From assembly GCA_020249005.1 (NCBI GenBank), contig JADCGN010000002.1:1-16738 (forward strand): DNA of 16,738 nucleotides, in the 5' to 3' direction. Source of the stretch: Alphaproteobacteria bacterium (lineage in GTDB: Bacteria; Pseudomonadota; Alphaproteobacteria; UBA2136; UBA6156). Within the stretch, counting starts at the first letter, position 1; each line of letters starts with the position of its first letter. Positions 1-6,244 of this stretch are shown here, one piece after another. Both the position numbers and the translations under genes were made by a program. The notes beneath the pieces are model-generated. The model had not been told where the DNA came from, did no database searches, and saw only the letters and a list, made by a program, of their open reading frames with translations.

Positions 1-540
1 CACCACCACGGCGGGGTTCATGAGCGTGGGTTTGATGGCAGTGACCTTGCCCTGCAAGGCCTCGTGCAGCACGAGGCCGGTGAAGCTTTCTTCCAGCGGC
101 TCGGGGCCCAAATGGGCCAGCAACGGGTGCTGGGCCAATCCGGCAGTGGGCAAGCGCAGTAGCAGGCCAAAGCGGCGTGGGTCGTTGAAGCGCAGCTCGG
201 CCAAGGGCGTGGTGAAGACGGCGTGGTCGTGCTTGGCCAAGGGCGGGTGCGGGTAGCGGTTTAAGGTGGTGGGGGTGTGGGACCCGCCCTGATGGGGAAA
301 CACCGAAAAACGCCCGCTCATCCCCAAATGCAGCAGCAGGGTGTGGCCGTCATCCAGGTCGGCCAGCAAATATTTGGCGCGGCGGGTGAGGCCCAGCACC
401 GTGCGGCCCACCAACTGGCTGGCCGGCGGCGTGGGGTGCCGCAGCTTGGGGGCATGAATCGCCACCGCCGTCAGCGGTTGGCCTTCCACATACGGGGCCA
501 GGGCGCGGCGGGTGGTTTCCACTTCCGGAAGTTCGGGCAT
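1..540 (-). CDS. mutM: Formamidopyrimidine-DNA glycosylase (Fpg/MutM), 5' part, cut by window edge
   Basis: Base-excision repair enzyme that removes oxidised purines such as 8-oxoguanine and cleaves the abasic strand. I translated the minus strand by hand: it is open from an ATG at 540 to base 1, exactly 180 codons, with no stop, so the 3' end lies outside. The N-terminus is MPELPEVETTRR, the family signature; Pro2 is the nucleophile after Met removal and Glu3 is catalytic. Further family marks are a lysine at residue 56 (RRAKYLL), HLGMSGRF at 70-77, and NDPRRFG at 119-125, followed near the edge by the region that normally leads into the DNA-binding helices. The H2TH and zinc-finger regions are not in the window, so their integrity cannot be judged. 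The gene is divergent from the timA-like gene. No Shine-Dalgarno is visible before the ATG. Identity is very secure. Confidence 0.96.
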   Translation of the reverse strand, partial: MPELPEVETTRRALAPYVEGQPLTAVAIHAPKLRHPTPPASQLVGRTVLGLTRRAKYLLADLDDGHTLLLHLGMSGRFSVFPHQGGSHTPTTLNRYPHPPLAKHDHAVFTTPLAELRFNDPRRFGLLLRLPTAGLAQHPLLAHLGPEPLEESFTGLVLHEALQGKVTAIKPTLMNPAVVV

Positions 541-550
541 GTGGTAAGCA

Positions 551-557
551 GTATAAT
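551..557. promoter_or_regulatory. Divergent -10 region between mutM and timA-like gene
   Basis: The 79-bp gap between the two divergent starts holds a perfect TATAAT on the plus strand (552-557). The overlapping minus-strand hexamer is TATACT (551-556), so one AT patch could serve as -10 for both directions. No good -35 is visible for the plus direction. For the minus direction TTGCGC lies upstream at a short spacing of about 15. If the minus -10 is used, mutM mRNA would start only a few bases before its ATG. The box match is seen in the sequence; promoter activity is inferred. Confidence 0.4.
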
Positions 558-619
558 AGCCAACCCCTTGGCGCAAGCGGGCAGATTGGCTAAGGTGAGC
601 CCACTGAAGAAAGAGCTGC

Positions 620-1294
620 ATGGTGCCGTGGTTGGATTTGGTGATTATTGGGTTGGTGTTGGCCTTGGTGGTCAGTCGCTTCTTTAACTTTAAACTGCCG
701 ACCGATACCCGCGACGCTGCGGCCCGCAAGGCCGAGTTCGACCAGCTGTTCGGCCGCCGCAAAGCCCAACGCGAAGCCTACCAGGAAACCCCCCTGACGG
801 AGGCTGAAACCGACGAAGATATGGCCGCCGCGGCTGAGGCCAAGGCTGCGCCGCGCCGCAAGGCCGCATTGGGCCCGCGCGATGTGGCGCATCTGGAGGG
901 GGTGGAGCAAATCAAGGCGCTGGACCCCAACTTCGACCGGGCCGATTTTATTGCCGGGGCAATCGCTGCCTACGGCTATTTTTACGAATGCTACAACGCG
1001 CGTGACCAGGAAGGGATCATTAACCTGTGTGGCCCGCAGTTCGAGCAAGAGGTACTGGCGGAGTGGACGGAAAACCCCGCCAAGATTGTGGTGGAAAGCG
1101 AGCCCAAGGCCAGTCTCCAGCGGGCGCGCCTGAATGGCCGTACGGCGGTGCTGGAGGTGTTGTTCACCGCCACGCACCGGGTGGGCAAGGCGGCGCCGCA
1201 AACGGTGCGGGCGGTGTGGGTGTTCGCCCGCGCGGTGGGGAGCCCCGACCCCAACTGGGAATTGCAAACCATTCAACCGCAGGCTGATGCCTGA
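620..1294 (+). CDS. timA: Tim44/TimA-like membrane-anchored protein
   Basis: 224-residue protein with one N-terminal membrane segment (about residues 5-23), a charged linker rich in Ala, Glu and Lys (30-90), and a C-terminal Tim44-like domain (about 95-220). The stretch beginning DPNFDRADFIAGA (102-114) and the ending NWELQTI (212-218) fit the bacterial Tim44 family, whose mitochondrial relative tethers Hsp70 to the import channel. In alphaproteobacteria such proteins are described as putative adaptors at the inner membrane; the exact role here is unknown. The start is supported by the purine-rich AAGAAAGAG about 6 bases upstream of the ATG. Its stop overlaps the gpsA start by one base (TGATG), so the two are probably co-transcribed. 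The family call is good; the symbol follows the family name only. Confidence 0.8.
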   Translation: MVPWLDLVIIGLVLALVVSRFFNFKLPTDTRDAAARKAEFDQLFGRRKAQREAYQETPLTEAETDEDMAAAAEAKAAPRRKAALGPRDVAHLEGVEQIKALDPNFDRADFIAGAIAAYGYFYECYNARDQEGIINLCGPQFEQEVLAEWTENPAKIVVESEPKASLQRARLNGRTAVLEVLFTATHRVGKAAPQTVRAVWVFARAVGSPDPNWELQTIQPQADA

Positions 1295-2313
1295 TGACCA
1301 TGCCTTCTGCTGAACCCCTCCCCTATGCCGTGTTGGGCGGTGGTGCCTGGGGGACGGCGCTGGCCGAAACCCTGGCGCACGCCGGGAACCCGGTGACGAT
1401 TTGGGACCGTGACCCGTTGGTGGTGGCCGACATCAACCAGCACCACCGCAACCGCAAGCGTTACCCCGCGGCCGCCTTGCACCCCACAATTGCCGCCAGC
1501 ACCGAACTGGCCGCCACGGTGGCGGCGGCGCGCGCGGTGCTGGTGGCGCTGCCCAGCCAGGTGAACCCCGAGTTTGCCACCCGCGTTGCGCCGCATTTAA
1601 CTGCTGCGCATGGTTTGGTGTTGGCGGCCAAGGGCTTCCGGGAAGAGGATGGTGCCCTGTTGGGCCGCGTGTGGGCCGAAGCCGCGCCCGCCACGCCGCT
1701 GGTGGTGCTGACCGGCCCAACCTTTGCGGCCGAGCTGATGCAGCGCCAGCTGACCGCCTGCTTGGTGGCGGGCGCGGATGCCCCCTGGCGTGCCGCAGTA
1801 GCGGAAAGTTTCCATACCCCGTGGTTCCGTGTGTACGAGGGCGGGGATATCGTGGGCGCCCAGGTGGGTGGGGCGCTGAAGAACGTGCTGGCGATTGCCG
1901 CAGGGTTGCTGGATGGGTTGCAGTTGGGCCATAACGCGCGCGCGGCGTTGCTGACCCGTGGCTTGGCGGAAATGGCCAAGCTGGCCCGTGCCTTGGGCGG
2001 GCAAGCGCAAACGCTGTACGGCTTGGCGGGGATGGGCGATTTGCTGCTGACCGCCACCAGCCAGCTTTCCCGCAATTACCGCTTGGGCCAGTTGTTGGGC
2101 AAGGGGACGCCGTTGGCCGAGGCCAAGCTGCAGCTGGGTACGGTGGAAGGGATTTTGGCCGCCCGAATTGCCACGGTGCAGGCGCAAAGTTTGGGCGTGG
2201 AGGTGGCGATCATTGCCGCGATTGACGGCGTGCTGCATGGTGATGTGGCGCCGTTGCAGGCGTTGGAATACCTGATGATGAGACCGCGCGAACATGAGTT
2301 TTCGGTGGCGTAA
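1294..2313 (+). CDS. gpsA: Glycerol-3-phosphate dehydrogenase [NAD(P)+]
   Basis: Cytoplasmic enzyme that reduces dihydroxyacetone phosphate to sn-glycerol 3-phosphate, the backbone precursor of phospholipids. 339 residues, the usual length. Visible motifs: the Rossmann nucleotide loop GGGAWGTALA at 15-24, AAKGF at 111-115, GPTFAAE at 141-147, the catalytic lysine in GGALKNVLAIAAG (Lys196), NARAALLTRG at 214-223, and LYGLAGMGDLLLT at 241-253. The start overlaps the preceding stop by one base; an ATG two codons in (1300) is an alternative that changes nothing important. The 3' end overlaps the next gene by 20 bases, indicating an operon. Identity is secure. Confidence 0.97.
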   Translation: MTMPSAEPLPYAVLGGGAWGTALAETLAHAGNPVTIWDRDPLVVADINQHHRNRKRYPAAALHPTIAASTELAATVAAARAVLVALPSQVNPEFATRVAPHLTAAHGLVLAAKGFREEDGALLGRVWAEAAPATPLVVLTGPTFAAELMQRQLTACLVAGADAPWRAAVAESFHTPWFRVYEGGDIVGAQVGGALKNVLAIAAGLLDGLQLGHNARAALLTRGLAEMAKLARALGGQAQTLYGLAGMGDLLLTATSQLSRNYRLGQLLGKGTPLAEAKLQLGTVEGILAARIATVQAQSLGVEVAIIAAIDGVLHGDVAPLQALEYLMMRPREHEFSVA

Positions 2314-3382
2314 CCTACGTGTGGCTGGGGGCGTGGCCATGGCCGTCGCCTGGCTGCTGACGGCCGGTGCCGCCGTGGCGCAGCCCGAACCCACCATTAT
2401 CCCCGATTGGCCCGAAGATGCCCCGCGCGCGCCGCGCCCCTTCGTGCCGTTGGCCAACCAGCCCAACCCCGATGTGCCCTTGCCGCAAGATGCCCTGCTG
2501 GTGCCGACGCTGGAGAACATCATGGCCAATCGGGAAGACATGCAAGTGGCCTTGGTCGCGGTGGATTTGGGCCAAGACAACGACAACCCCTACTGGCAGA
2601 TGAGCCAAACCGCGCTGACGGTGTTTCTCAATAAGCTGGCCACGCTGAAGCAACAGCCGGTGCCCGAGGATGCCATTTGGCCGCAACTGCCCAAGCCCGA
2701 CCCACGCTACAACGGCCTGTTGGTGCTGCTGCAAACCAAGGAAGGCCGCCGCTTTGTGCCGTTCCGCGTATTTATGGGCCAGCTGGGGTTGGGGCCCAGC
2801 AGCCCCTTGGCCAAGGACCCAGGCCGGGGGCTGGAATATTGGCTGTTCGGCACCGCACGGGTGCGGCGCGACCAACTCATTGGCGCCAATGTGCTGCCGG
2901 TTTACACCTTTGCGCAGTGCAAGGTGTTGGGGCAGCGCGTGATTGAAACCACCCCGCGCCAATGCCTGTTGGCCAACAACAACTTGCTGCTGGAAACCAG
3001 CGAACCACCCACCTTGGCAAGCGCCCAGATGACCACCTTTGCCGATTGCCTGCGTGGCGGTACGGGCCTGATCTACACTTTCCCGCGGCGCTGCGTGGCG
3101 GCGGGAGGCCGGGTGTTTACCGAACCGCCGCAGATTTACGACAGCACCAAACCCTTGCCGCAGGATGCCCCGGTGCGTAAACCCAATGCCAAGCGGCTGC
3201 TGCCGAACCCGGTCAGCCCCACGGTGGTGACGCCCACCACCTTGCAGCCGTTGGTGCCGGTCAGCCCCAGCGCGCCGGTTTCGCCCGCCGCACCGCCGCC
3301 GCCCTTGGCTAAAATGGGGGAGGGCTTGCTGCAAACCATCCCCTCCGCCCCCACCTGGCGGCAACTGGGCGGGAGCCGTTAG
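2294..3382 (+). CDS. Secreted protein with two tandem Cys-X14-Cys motifs and a Pro-rich tail
   Basis: 362 residues, function unknown. Residues 1-29 form a signal peptide (RWRNLR, then a hydrophobic stretch, ending AVA before Gln30), so the protein is probably periplasmic or exported; no lipobox cysteine is seen. The middle part (about 60-200) is unrecognised. Two copies of a short motif follow: residues 206-235 (FAQC, then PRQC) and 249-278 (FADC, then PRRC, then GRVFTEP). Each has two cysteines 15 positions apart (209/224 and 252/267), with a Pro-Arg just before the second. I recall the same pattern (a Cys, a central aromatic or Thr, PRxC, then G-x-x-F-x-E) from small secreted bacterial proteins. 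The tail (300-340) is rich in Pro, Val and Thr. The start overlaps gpsA by 20 bases; an internal ATG at 2339 would remove the basic n-region and is less likely. The gene lies between gpsA and the EVE gene, one base from the latter. Confidence 0.75.
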   Translation: MSFRWRNLRVAGGVAMAVAWLLTAGAAVAQPEPTIIPDWPEDAPRAPRPFVPLANQPNPDVPLPQDALLVPTLENIMANREDMQVALVAVDLGQDNDNPYWQMSQTALTVFLNKLATLKQQPVPEDAIWPQLPKPDPRYNGLLVLLQTKEGRRFVPFRVFMGQLGLGPSSPLAKDPGRGLEYWLFGTARVRRDQLIGANVLPVYTFAQCKVLGQRVIETTPRQCLLANNNLLLETSEPPTLASAQMTTFADCLRGGTGLIYTFPRRCVAAGGRVFTEPPQIYDSTKPLPQDAPVRKPNAKRLLPNPVSPTVVTPTTLQPLVPVSPSAPVSPAAPPPPLAKMGEGLLQTIPSAPTWRQLGGSR

Positions 3383-3383
3383 C

Positions 3384-3821
3384 ATGCCCGCCTATTGGTT
3401 GATGAAATCGGAGCCCTTCAAGTACAGTTGGGAGCAGCTGCTGCATGACGGCGAAACCTTTTGGGATGGCGTACGCAACCACGTGGCGAAGAACCATTTG
3501 TTGACGATGCAAAAGGGTGACGAGGCGCTGTTTTACCATAGCAATGAGGGCAAGGCCTGTGTGGGGGTGATGCGCATCACTCAGACCGCCACGCCTGACG
3601 CCACCGTGACCGACGATGAGTTGAGCAAAGACGGCACCAACCCCTGGGTGGGCGTGCGGGTGGCCCCGCTGCACCCCTTGGCCACGCCCGTTACTTTGGC
3701 AAGGGTGAAGGCCGAGCTACGGTTGCAGCAGATGGCCTTGCTCAAGTATCAACGGCTGAGCGTGCAGCCAGTGACACCTGTGGAATGGGCGATTGTGCAG
3801 GAGTTGGCGCAGGCCAAATAA
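3384..3821 (+). CDS. EVE-domain (PUA-like) protein
   Basis: 145-residue protein consisting of a single EVE domain, the PUA-like fold related to YTH domains and human THYN1, thought to bind modified bases in nucleic acid; the substrate of this subgroup is not established. Diagnostic features are the start PAYWLMKSEP, then YSW at 14-16, WDGVRNHVAKN at 27-37, a GDEALFYHSN segment at 45-54, and the WVGVRV strand at 88-93. The length is typical for the family. The start lies one base after the stop of the secreted-protein gene, so it is the last gene of the timA-gpsA run. A strong hairpin terminator follows directly, overlapping the stop codon. Confidence 0.9.
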   Translation: MPAYWLMKSEPFKYSWEQLLHDGETFWDGVRNHVAKNHLLTMQKGDEALFYHSNEGKACVGVMRITQTATPDATVTDDELSKDGTNPWVGVRVAPLHPLATPVTLARVKAELRLQQMALLKYQRLSVQPVTPVEWAIVQELAQAK

Positions 3822-3845
3822 AAAACCGGCCTGTGGCCGGTTTTT
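3821..3845. terminator. Bidirectional Rho-independent terminator between convergent genes
   Basis: A perfect 11-bp inverted repeat: AAAAACCGGCC (3821-3831), a 3-base loop TGT, then GGCCGGTTTTT (3835-3845). GC-rich stem flanked by A and T runs, so it works from both sides: it ends the plus-strand EVE transcript and the minus-strand BI-1-like transcript, whose stop is at 3858. Confidence 0.93.
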
Positions 3846-3857
3846 GTCGTCATCCTG

Positions 3858-4574
3858 TTACTGGCGTTGTTGGCCCAGCAATTGCAGCAGGCTGATGAAC
3901 ATGTTGATGAAGTTCACATACAGCCCCACCGCTTGCAGGACGGCCAGGCGGCTGCGCATCAGTTCATCTTGGCCGTAGGCGGCGAAGGTGTCGCGCATTT
4001 CATTCACCTGCCAGGCAGTCATCGCGGCAAACAGCGGCACGGCAATCAGGTTAATGGCGGTTTGCATGAAGCCCACTTGCATGCCGAACAGGCCCATCAC
4101 CATGGTCACCACCACGGCGCCGAGCAGGCCCCATACCCCCATCGAGAGGAAGGTGCCCCAGCCCGACAGGCTGCGCTTGGTCAGTGCCCCGTAGGCGGCA
4201 GTCCCGGCAAACATGATGGCAGCCACGGCAAAGGCGCTGGCCACGCTGGCGCCGGTGTACATCGCCACCAGCGGTGCGAAGACAAAGCCCATGAAGGCGC
4301 TGTAGCCCGCGAACACCGCGAGACCGGCCGCGGGCTGGAGGCTGAAAATCAGCTTGTGCAGGAAGAAGGCGAGCCCCAGCAGCACCATGAACCACACCAA
4401 CCCGCCTTGGACGGCCAGGTTCAGCAGCGCCGGGCTTTGCATGGTCAGGTAGGCCACGATGCCGCTGACGCCCACGCCGGCGGCCATGTAGCTGAAGGTT
4501 TGGTTCATGTGGTGGGTCAGCGCCGCGGCAAACCCCGTGCTGGCGGCGCGATTGGCAGGCAGGTTGAAAGCCAT
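3858..4574 (-). CDS. Bax inhibitor-1/YccA family membrane protein
   Basis: Inner-membrane protein of the BI-1 (TMBIM) family with about seven hydrophobic segments (roughly residues 28-45, 54-72, 79-98, 103-123, 136-160, 165-186, 207-228). Some members act as pH-dependent calcium leak channels; E. coli YccA modulates the FtsH protease. I chose the ATG at 4574 (238 residues, MAFNLP...) because AGAAAGGA lies 8 bases upstream. An ATG at 4604, also with a purine run (GGAAAGGG) before it, would add ten hydrophilic residues and remains possible. The C-terminal motif that reads YLDFIN in most relatives is YVNFIN here, and the TAYDTQ motif reads TAWQVN, so the two aspartates of the pH-sensing pair (Asp171/Asp195 in Bacillus YetJ) are Gln189 and Asn221. 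The family call is secure; channel activity should not be assumed. Confidence 0.9.
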   Translation of the reverse strand: MAFNLPANRAASTGFAAALTHHMNQTFSYMAAGVGVSGIVAYLTMQSPALLNLAVQGGLVWFMVLLGLAFFLHKLIFSLQPAAGLAVFAGYSAFMGFVFAPLVAMYTGASVASAFAVAAIMFAGTAAYGALTKRSLSGWGTFLSMGVWGLLGAVVVTMVMGLFGMQVGFMQTAINLIAVPLFAAMTAWQVNEMRDTFAAYGQDELMRSRLAVLQAVGLYVNFINMFISLLQLLGQQRQ

Positions 4575-4637
4575 TGGTTTGGTCCTTTCTGATTCTTTTG
4601 GCATCGCGGAAAACCCTTTCCTGACGCCTTGGCTCGG

Positions 4638-4665
4638 ATCTTAGCGCCCCGCTCAGGCCTTTCAA
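4638..4665 (-). promoter_or_regulatory. Sigma70-type promoter for the BI-1-like gene
   Basis: Read on the minus strand: -35 TTGAAA (4660-4665), a 16-base spacer, and -10 TAAGAT (4638-4643). Transcription would start near 4631, giving a leader of about 57 bases to the preferred ATG at 4574, or about 27 to the one at 4604. It lies in the 127-130 bp gap downstream of the mutase gene, so the membrane-protein gene can be expressed independently of it. No GC-rich terminator is visible between the two genes, so read-through is possible. Confidence 0.6.
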
Positions 4666-4731
4666 GCGAAACCGGACAGGCGGTAAGCTTAAAACGACAT
4701 TTCAATGGTTTATTTTAAGTTGGCGGTCAGT

Positions 4732-6123
4732 TTAATGCCCGCCTTCCGCCGTGGCGCCGGCGGCCAGGATGGCGGCCACCAGGGCGTGTTCGGCCTGCTG
4801 CAGGGTGGCGCTGCTGCGGGCTTCCACGTTGAGGCGCAGCAGCGGTTCGTTCGAGCTGCCGCGGATGTTGGCGCGCCAGCCGGCGGCCTGATGGGTCAGG
4901 CTCAGGCCATCCAGGCGTTCGTGGGCGGGCGCCATGGCCAGCAGCTGGGGTTCCAACGCGGCCAGGTACTGCTTGGCGGGCGTGGGGGTGCGGAAGTTCA
5001 GTTCTTCCCCGGCAGGAAAGGTGCGTTGCAGTTCACCCACCGCTTGGGCCAGGGTTTGGCCGCGTTTGCCCAGCAGTTCCAACAACAGCAACATCGGCAA
5101 CATGCCGCTGTCGCAGGTGAAGAACTCGCGGAAGTAGAAGTGGCTGGAAATTTCCCCCGCGAATGGGCTGTTCAGTTCCCGCATCTTGGGCTTGATGAAG
5201 CCGTGGCCAACGCGCGCAAAATGCGCGCTGCCGCCCGCGCCTTCTACAGCCGCTTGGGTGGCCCAATACAGGCGCGGGTCGAGCACGATCGGGGCGCCGG
5301 GGTGACGGGCCAAGACGGCTTCGGCCATGAAGGTGGCGATGTAGTAGCTGCTAATGAAATTGCCTTGGCCATCATAGAAAAAGCAGCGGTCAAAGTCGCC
5401 GTCCCACGCCACACCCAGGCTGGCGTTGGCGGCCTTCACGGCGTTGGCGGTGCTGGCACGGTTTTCTACCAGCAAGGGGTTGGGGATGCCGTTGGGGAAG
5501 GTGCCGTCGGGTTCATGGTGCACGCGCACCACGTCAAGCTGCGGCAGCCGGGCCAAAATCGCATCGGCGGTGGGGCCGGCGGCGCCGTTGCCGGCGTTGA
5601 TGACAATCTTTTGCGCGGGGATGTTGGCTGGGTTGATGAGGCCGAGCAGGTGGTTCACATACGCGGCCCGTAAGGAAACTGTCGGCACAGCCGGGAATGA
5701 CTCCGGCGCCGGCTCGGCCAGGCGCGCCAGCGTGGCCTGCTGCCAAGCGGCGAATTCCTGCGCCAAATCCAACGGTTCACCGCCGTGCTTGGCCACCTTA
5801 AAGCCGTTATATTCAATCGGGTTATGGCTGGCCGTCACCATAATCCCCACACCACAGGCCCCGCTGCCGGCGGCGTGGTACACCTCTTCGGTGCCGCACA
5901 GGCCTAAAGATTGGCAGGCCACGCTTTGACCGGCCAACCCGGCGGCAAAGGCGGCCAGCAGCTGCGGGCTGGTGGCGCGGCTGTCCATCCCCAACATCGC
6001 CGTTTTGGCGCTGGGCAGCACCGTGGCCAAGGCGGCGCCTAGGTGGTAGGCCAGGGTGGGATTGAGTTCTTCGGGCTGTTTGCCGCGGATATCATAAGCT
6101 TTAAAGCAAGAGAGGCTGGTCAT
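4732..6123 (-). CDS. Phosphomannomutase/phosphoglucomutase (alpha-D-phosphohexomutase family)
   Basis: Interconverts hexose 6- and 1-phosphates, feeding sugar-nucleotide synthesis for LPS and exopolysaccharide. 463 residues from the ATG at 6123, the normal size for bacterial ManB/AlgC-type enzymes; the frame extends upstream only to a TTG at 6183, which I reject because the conserved N-terminus (FKAYDIRGK) begins just after the ATG. Four domain signatures are present: the phosphoserine loop TASHNP at 97-102 (Ser99), the metal loop DGDFDR at 241-246, the sugar-binding loop GEISSHFYFREF at 323-334, and the phosphate-binding loop RGSSNEPLLR at 421-430. All catalytic elements look intact. GEISSHFYF is typical of dual PMM/PGM enzymes, so mannose and glucose phosphates are both plausible; I give no symbol because manB, algC and cpsG cannot be told apart. 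Divergent from ftsK. Confidence 0.93.
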   Translation of the reverse strand: MTSLSCFKAYDIRGKQPEELNPTLAYHLGAALATVLPSAKTAMLGMDSRATSPQLLAAFAAGLAGQSVACQSLGLCGTEEVYHAAGSGACGVGIMVTASHNPIEYNGFKVAKHGGEPLDLAQEFAAWQQATLARLAEPAPESFPAVPTVSLRAAYVNHLLGLINPANIPAQKIVINAGNGAAGPTADAILARLPQLDVVRVHHEPDGTFPNGIPNPLLVENRASTANAVKAANASLGVAWDGDFDRCFFYDGQGNFISSYYIATFMAEAVLARHPGAPIVLDPRLYWATQAAVEGAGGSAHFARVGHGFIKPKMRELNSPFAGEISSHFYFREFFTCDSGMLPMLLLLELLGKRGQTLAQAVGELQRTFPAGEELNFRTPTPAKQYLAALEPQLLAMAPAHERLDGLSLTHQAAGWRANIRGSSNEPLLRLNVEARSSATLQQAEHALVAAILAAGATAEGGH

Positions 6124-6172
6124 GGGGGTTTCTTTACGGGTGAATTGCGACAGCGACAAGGGGGTGTGATTT

Positions 6173-6194
6173 TTTTGCCGCAAATGCGGTAAAA
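6173..6194. promoter_or_regulatory. Near-perfect dyad in the divergent mutase/ftsK promoter region
   Basis: The 121-bp gap between the mutase start (6123) and the preferred ftsK start (6245) contains TTTTGCCGCA (6173-6182), two A residues, then TGCGGTAAAA (6185-6194): a 22-bp palindrome with a single mismatched pair. Its place and symmetry suit a dimeric regulator site. Neither side is followed by a T run in the right orientation, so it is not an intrinsic terminator. No convincing -35/-10 pair was found in the gap. TTGCCG (6175-6180) and TATGCA (6196-6201) are 15 apart, which is short. Confidence 0.45.
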
Positions 6195-6244
6195 GTATGC
6201 ACAGGGCGTGGCTTTTTGGGGCCTACAAGGGTAGAAAACAAGGC

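Noticed and set aside
2315..3385. Minus-strand open frame of 356 codons opposite the secreted-protein gene
   Set aside because: The plus-strand frame has a signal peptide, repeated cysteine motifs and operon spacing; the antisense product has no recognisable features.
4605..4731. Inverted repeat CTTAAAA/TTTTAAG (4688-4694, 4713-4719) as a terminator of the mutase gene
   Set aside because: The stem is short and purely AT-rich with an 18-base spacer, so it would not form a stable terminator hairpin.
4705..5673. Plus-strand open frame of 322 codons opposite the mutase gene
   Set aside because: The minus strand encodes all four phosphohexomutase signatures, so this is a shadow.
6124..6183. 20-codon N-terminal extension of the mutase from a TTG
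   Set aside because: The conserved N-terminus begins directly after the ATG at 6123; the extension is hydrophilic, unlike the family, and uses a rare start codon.
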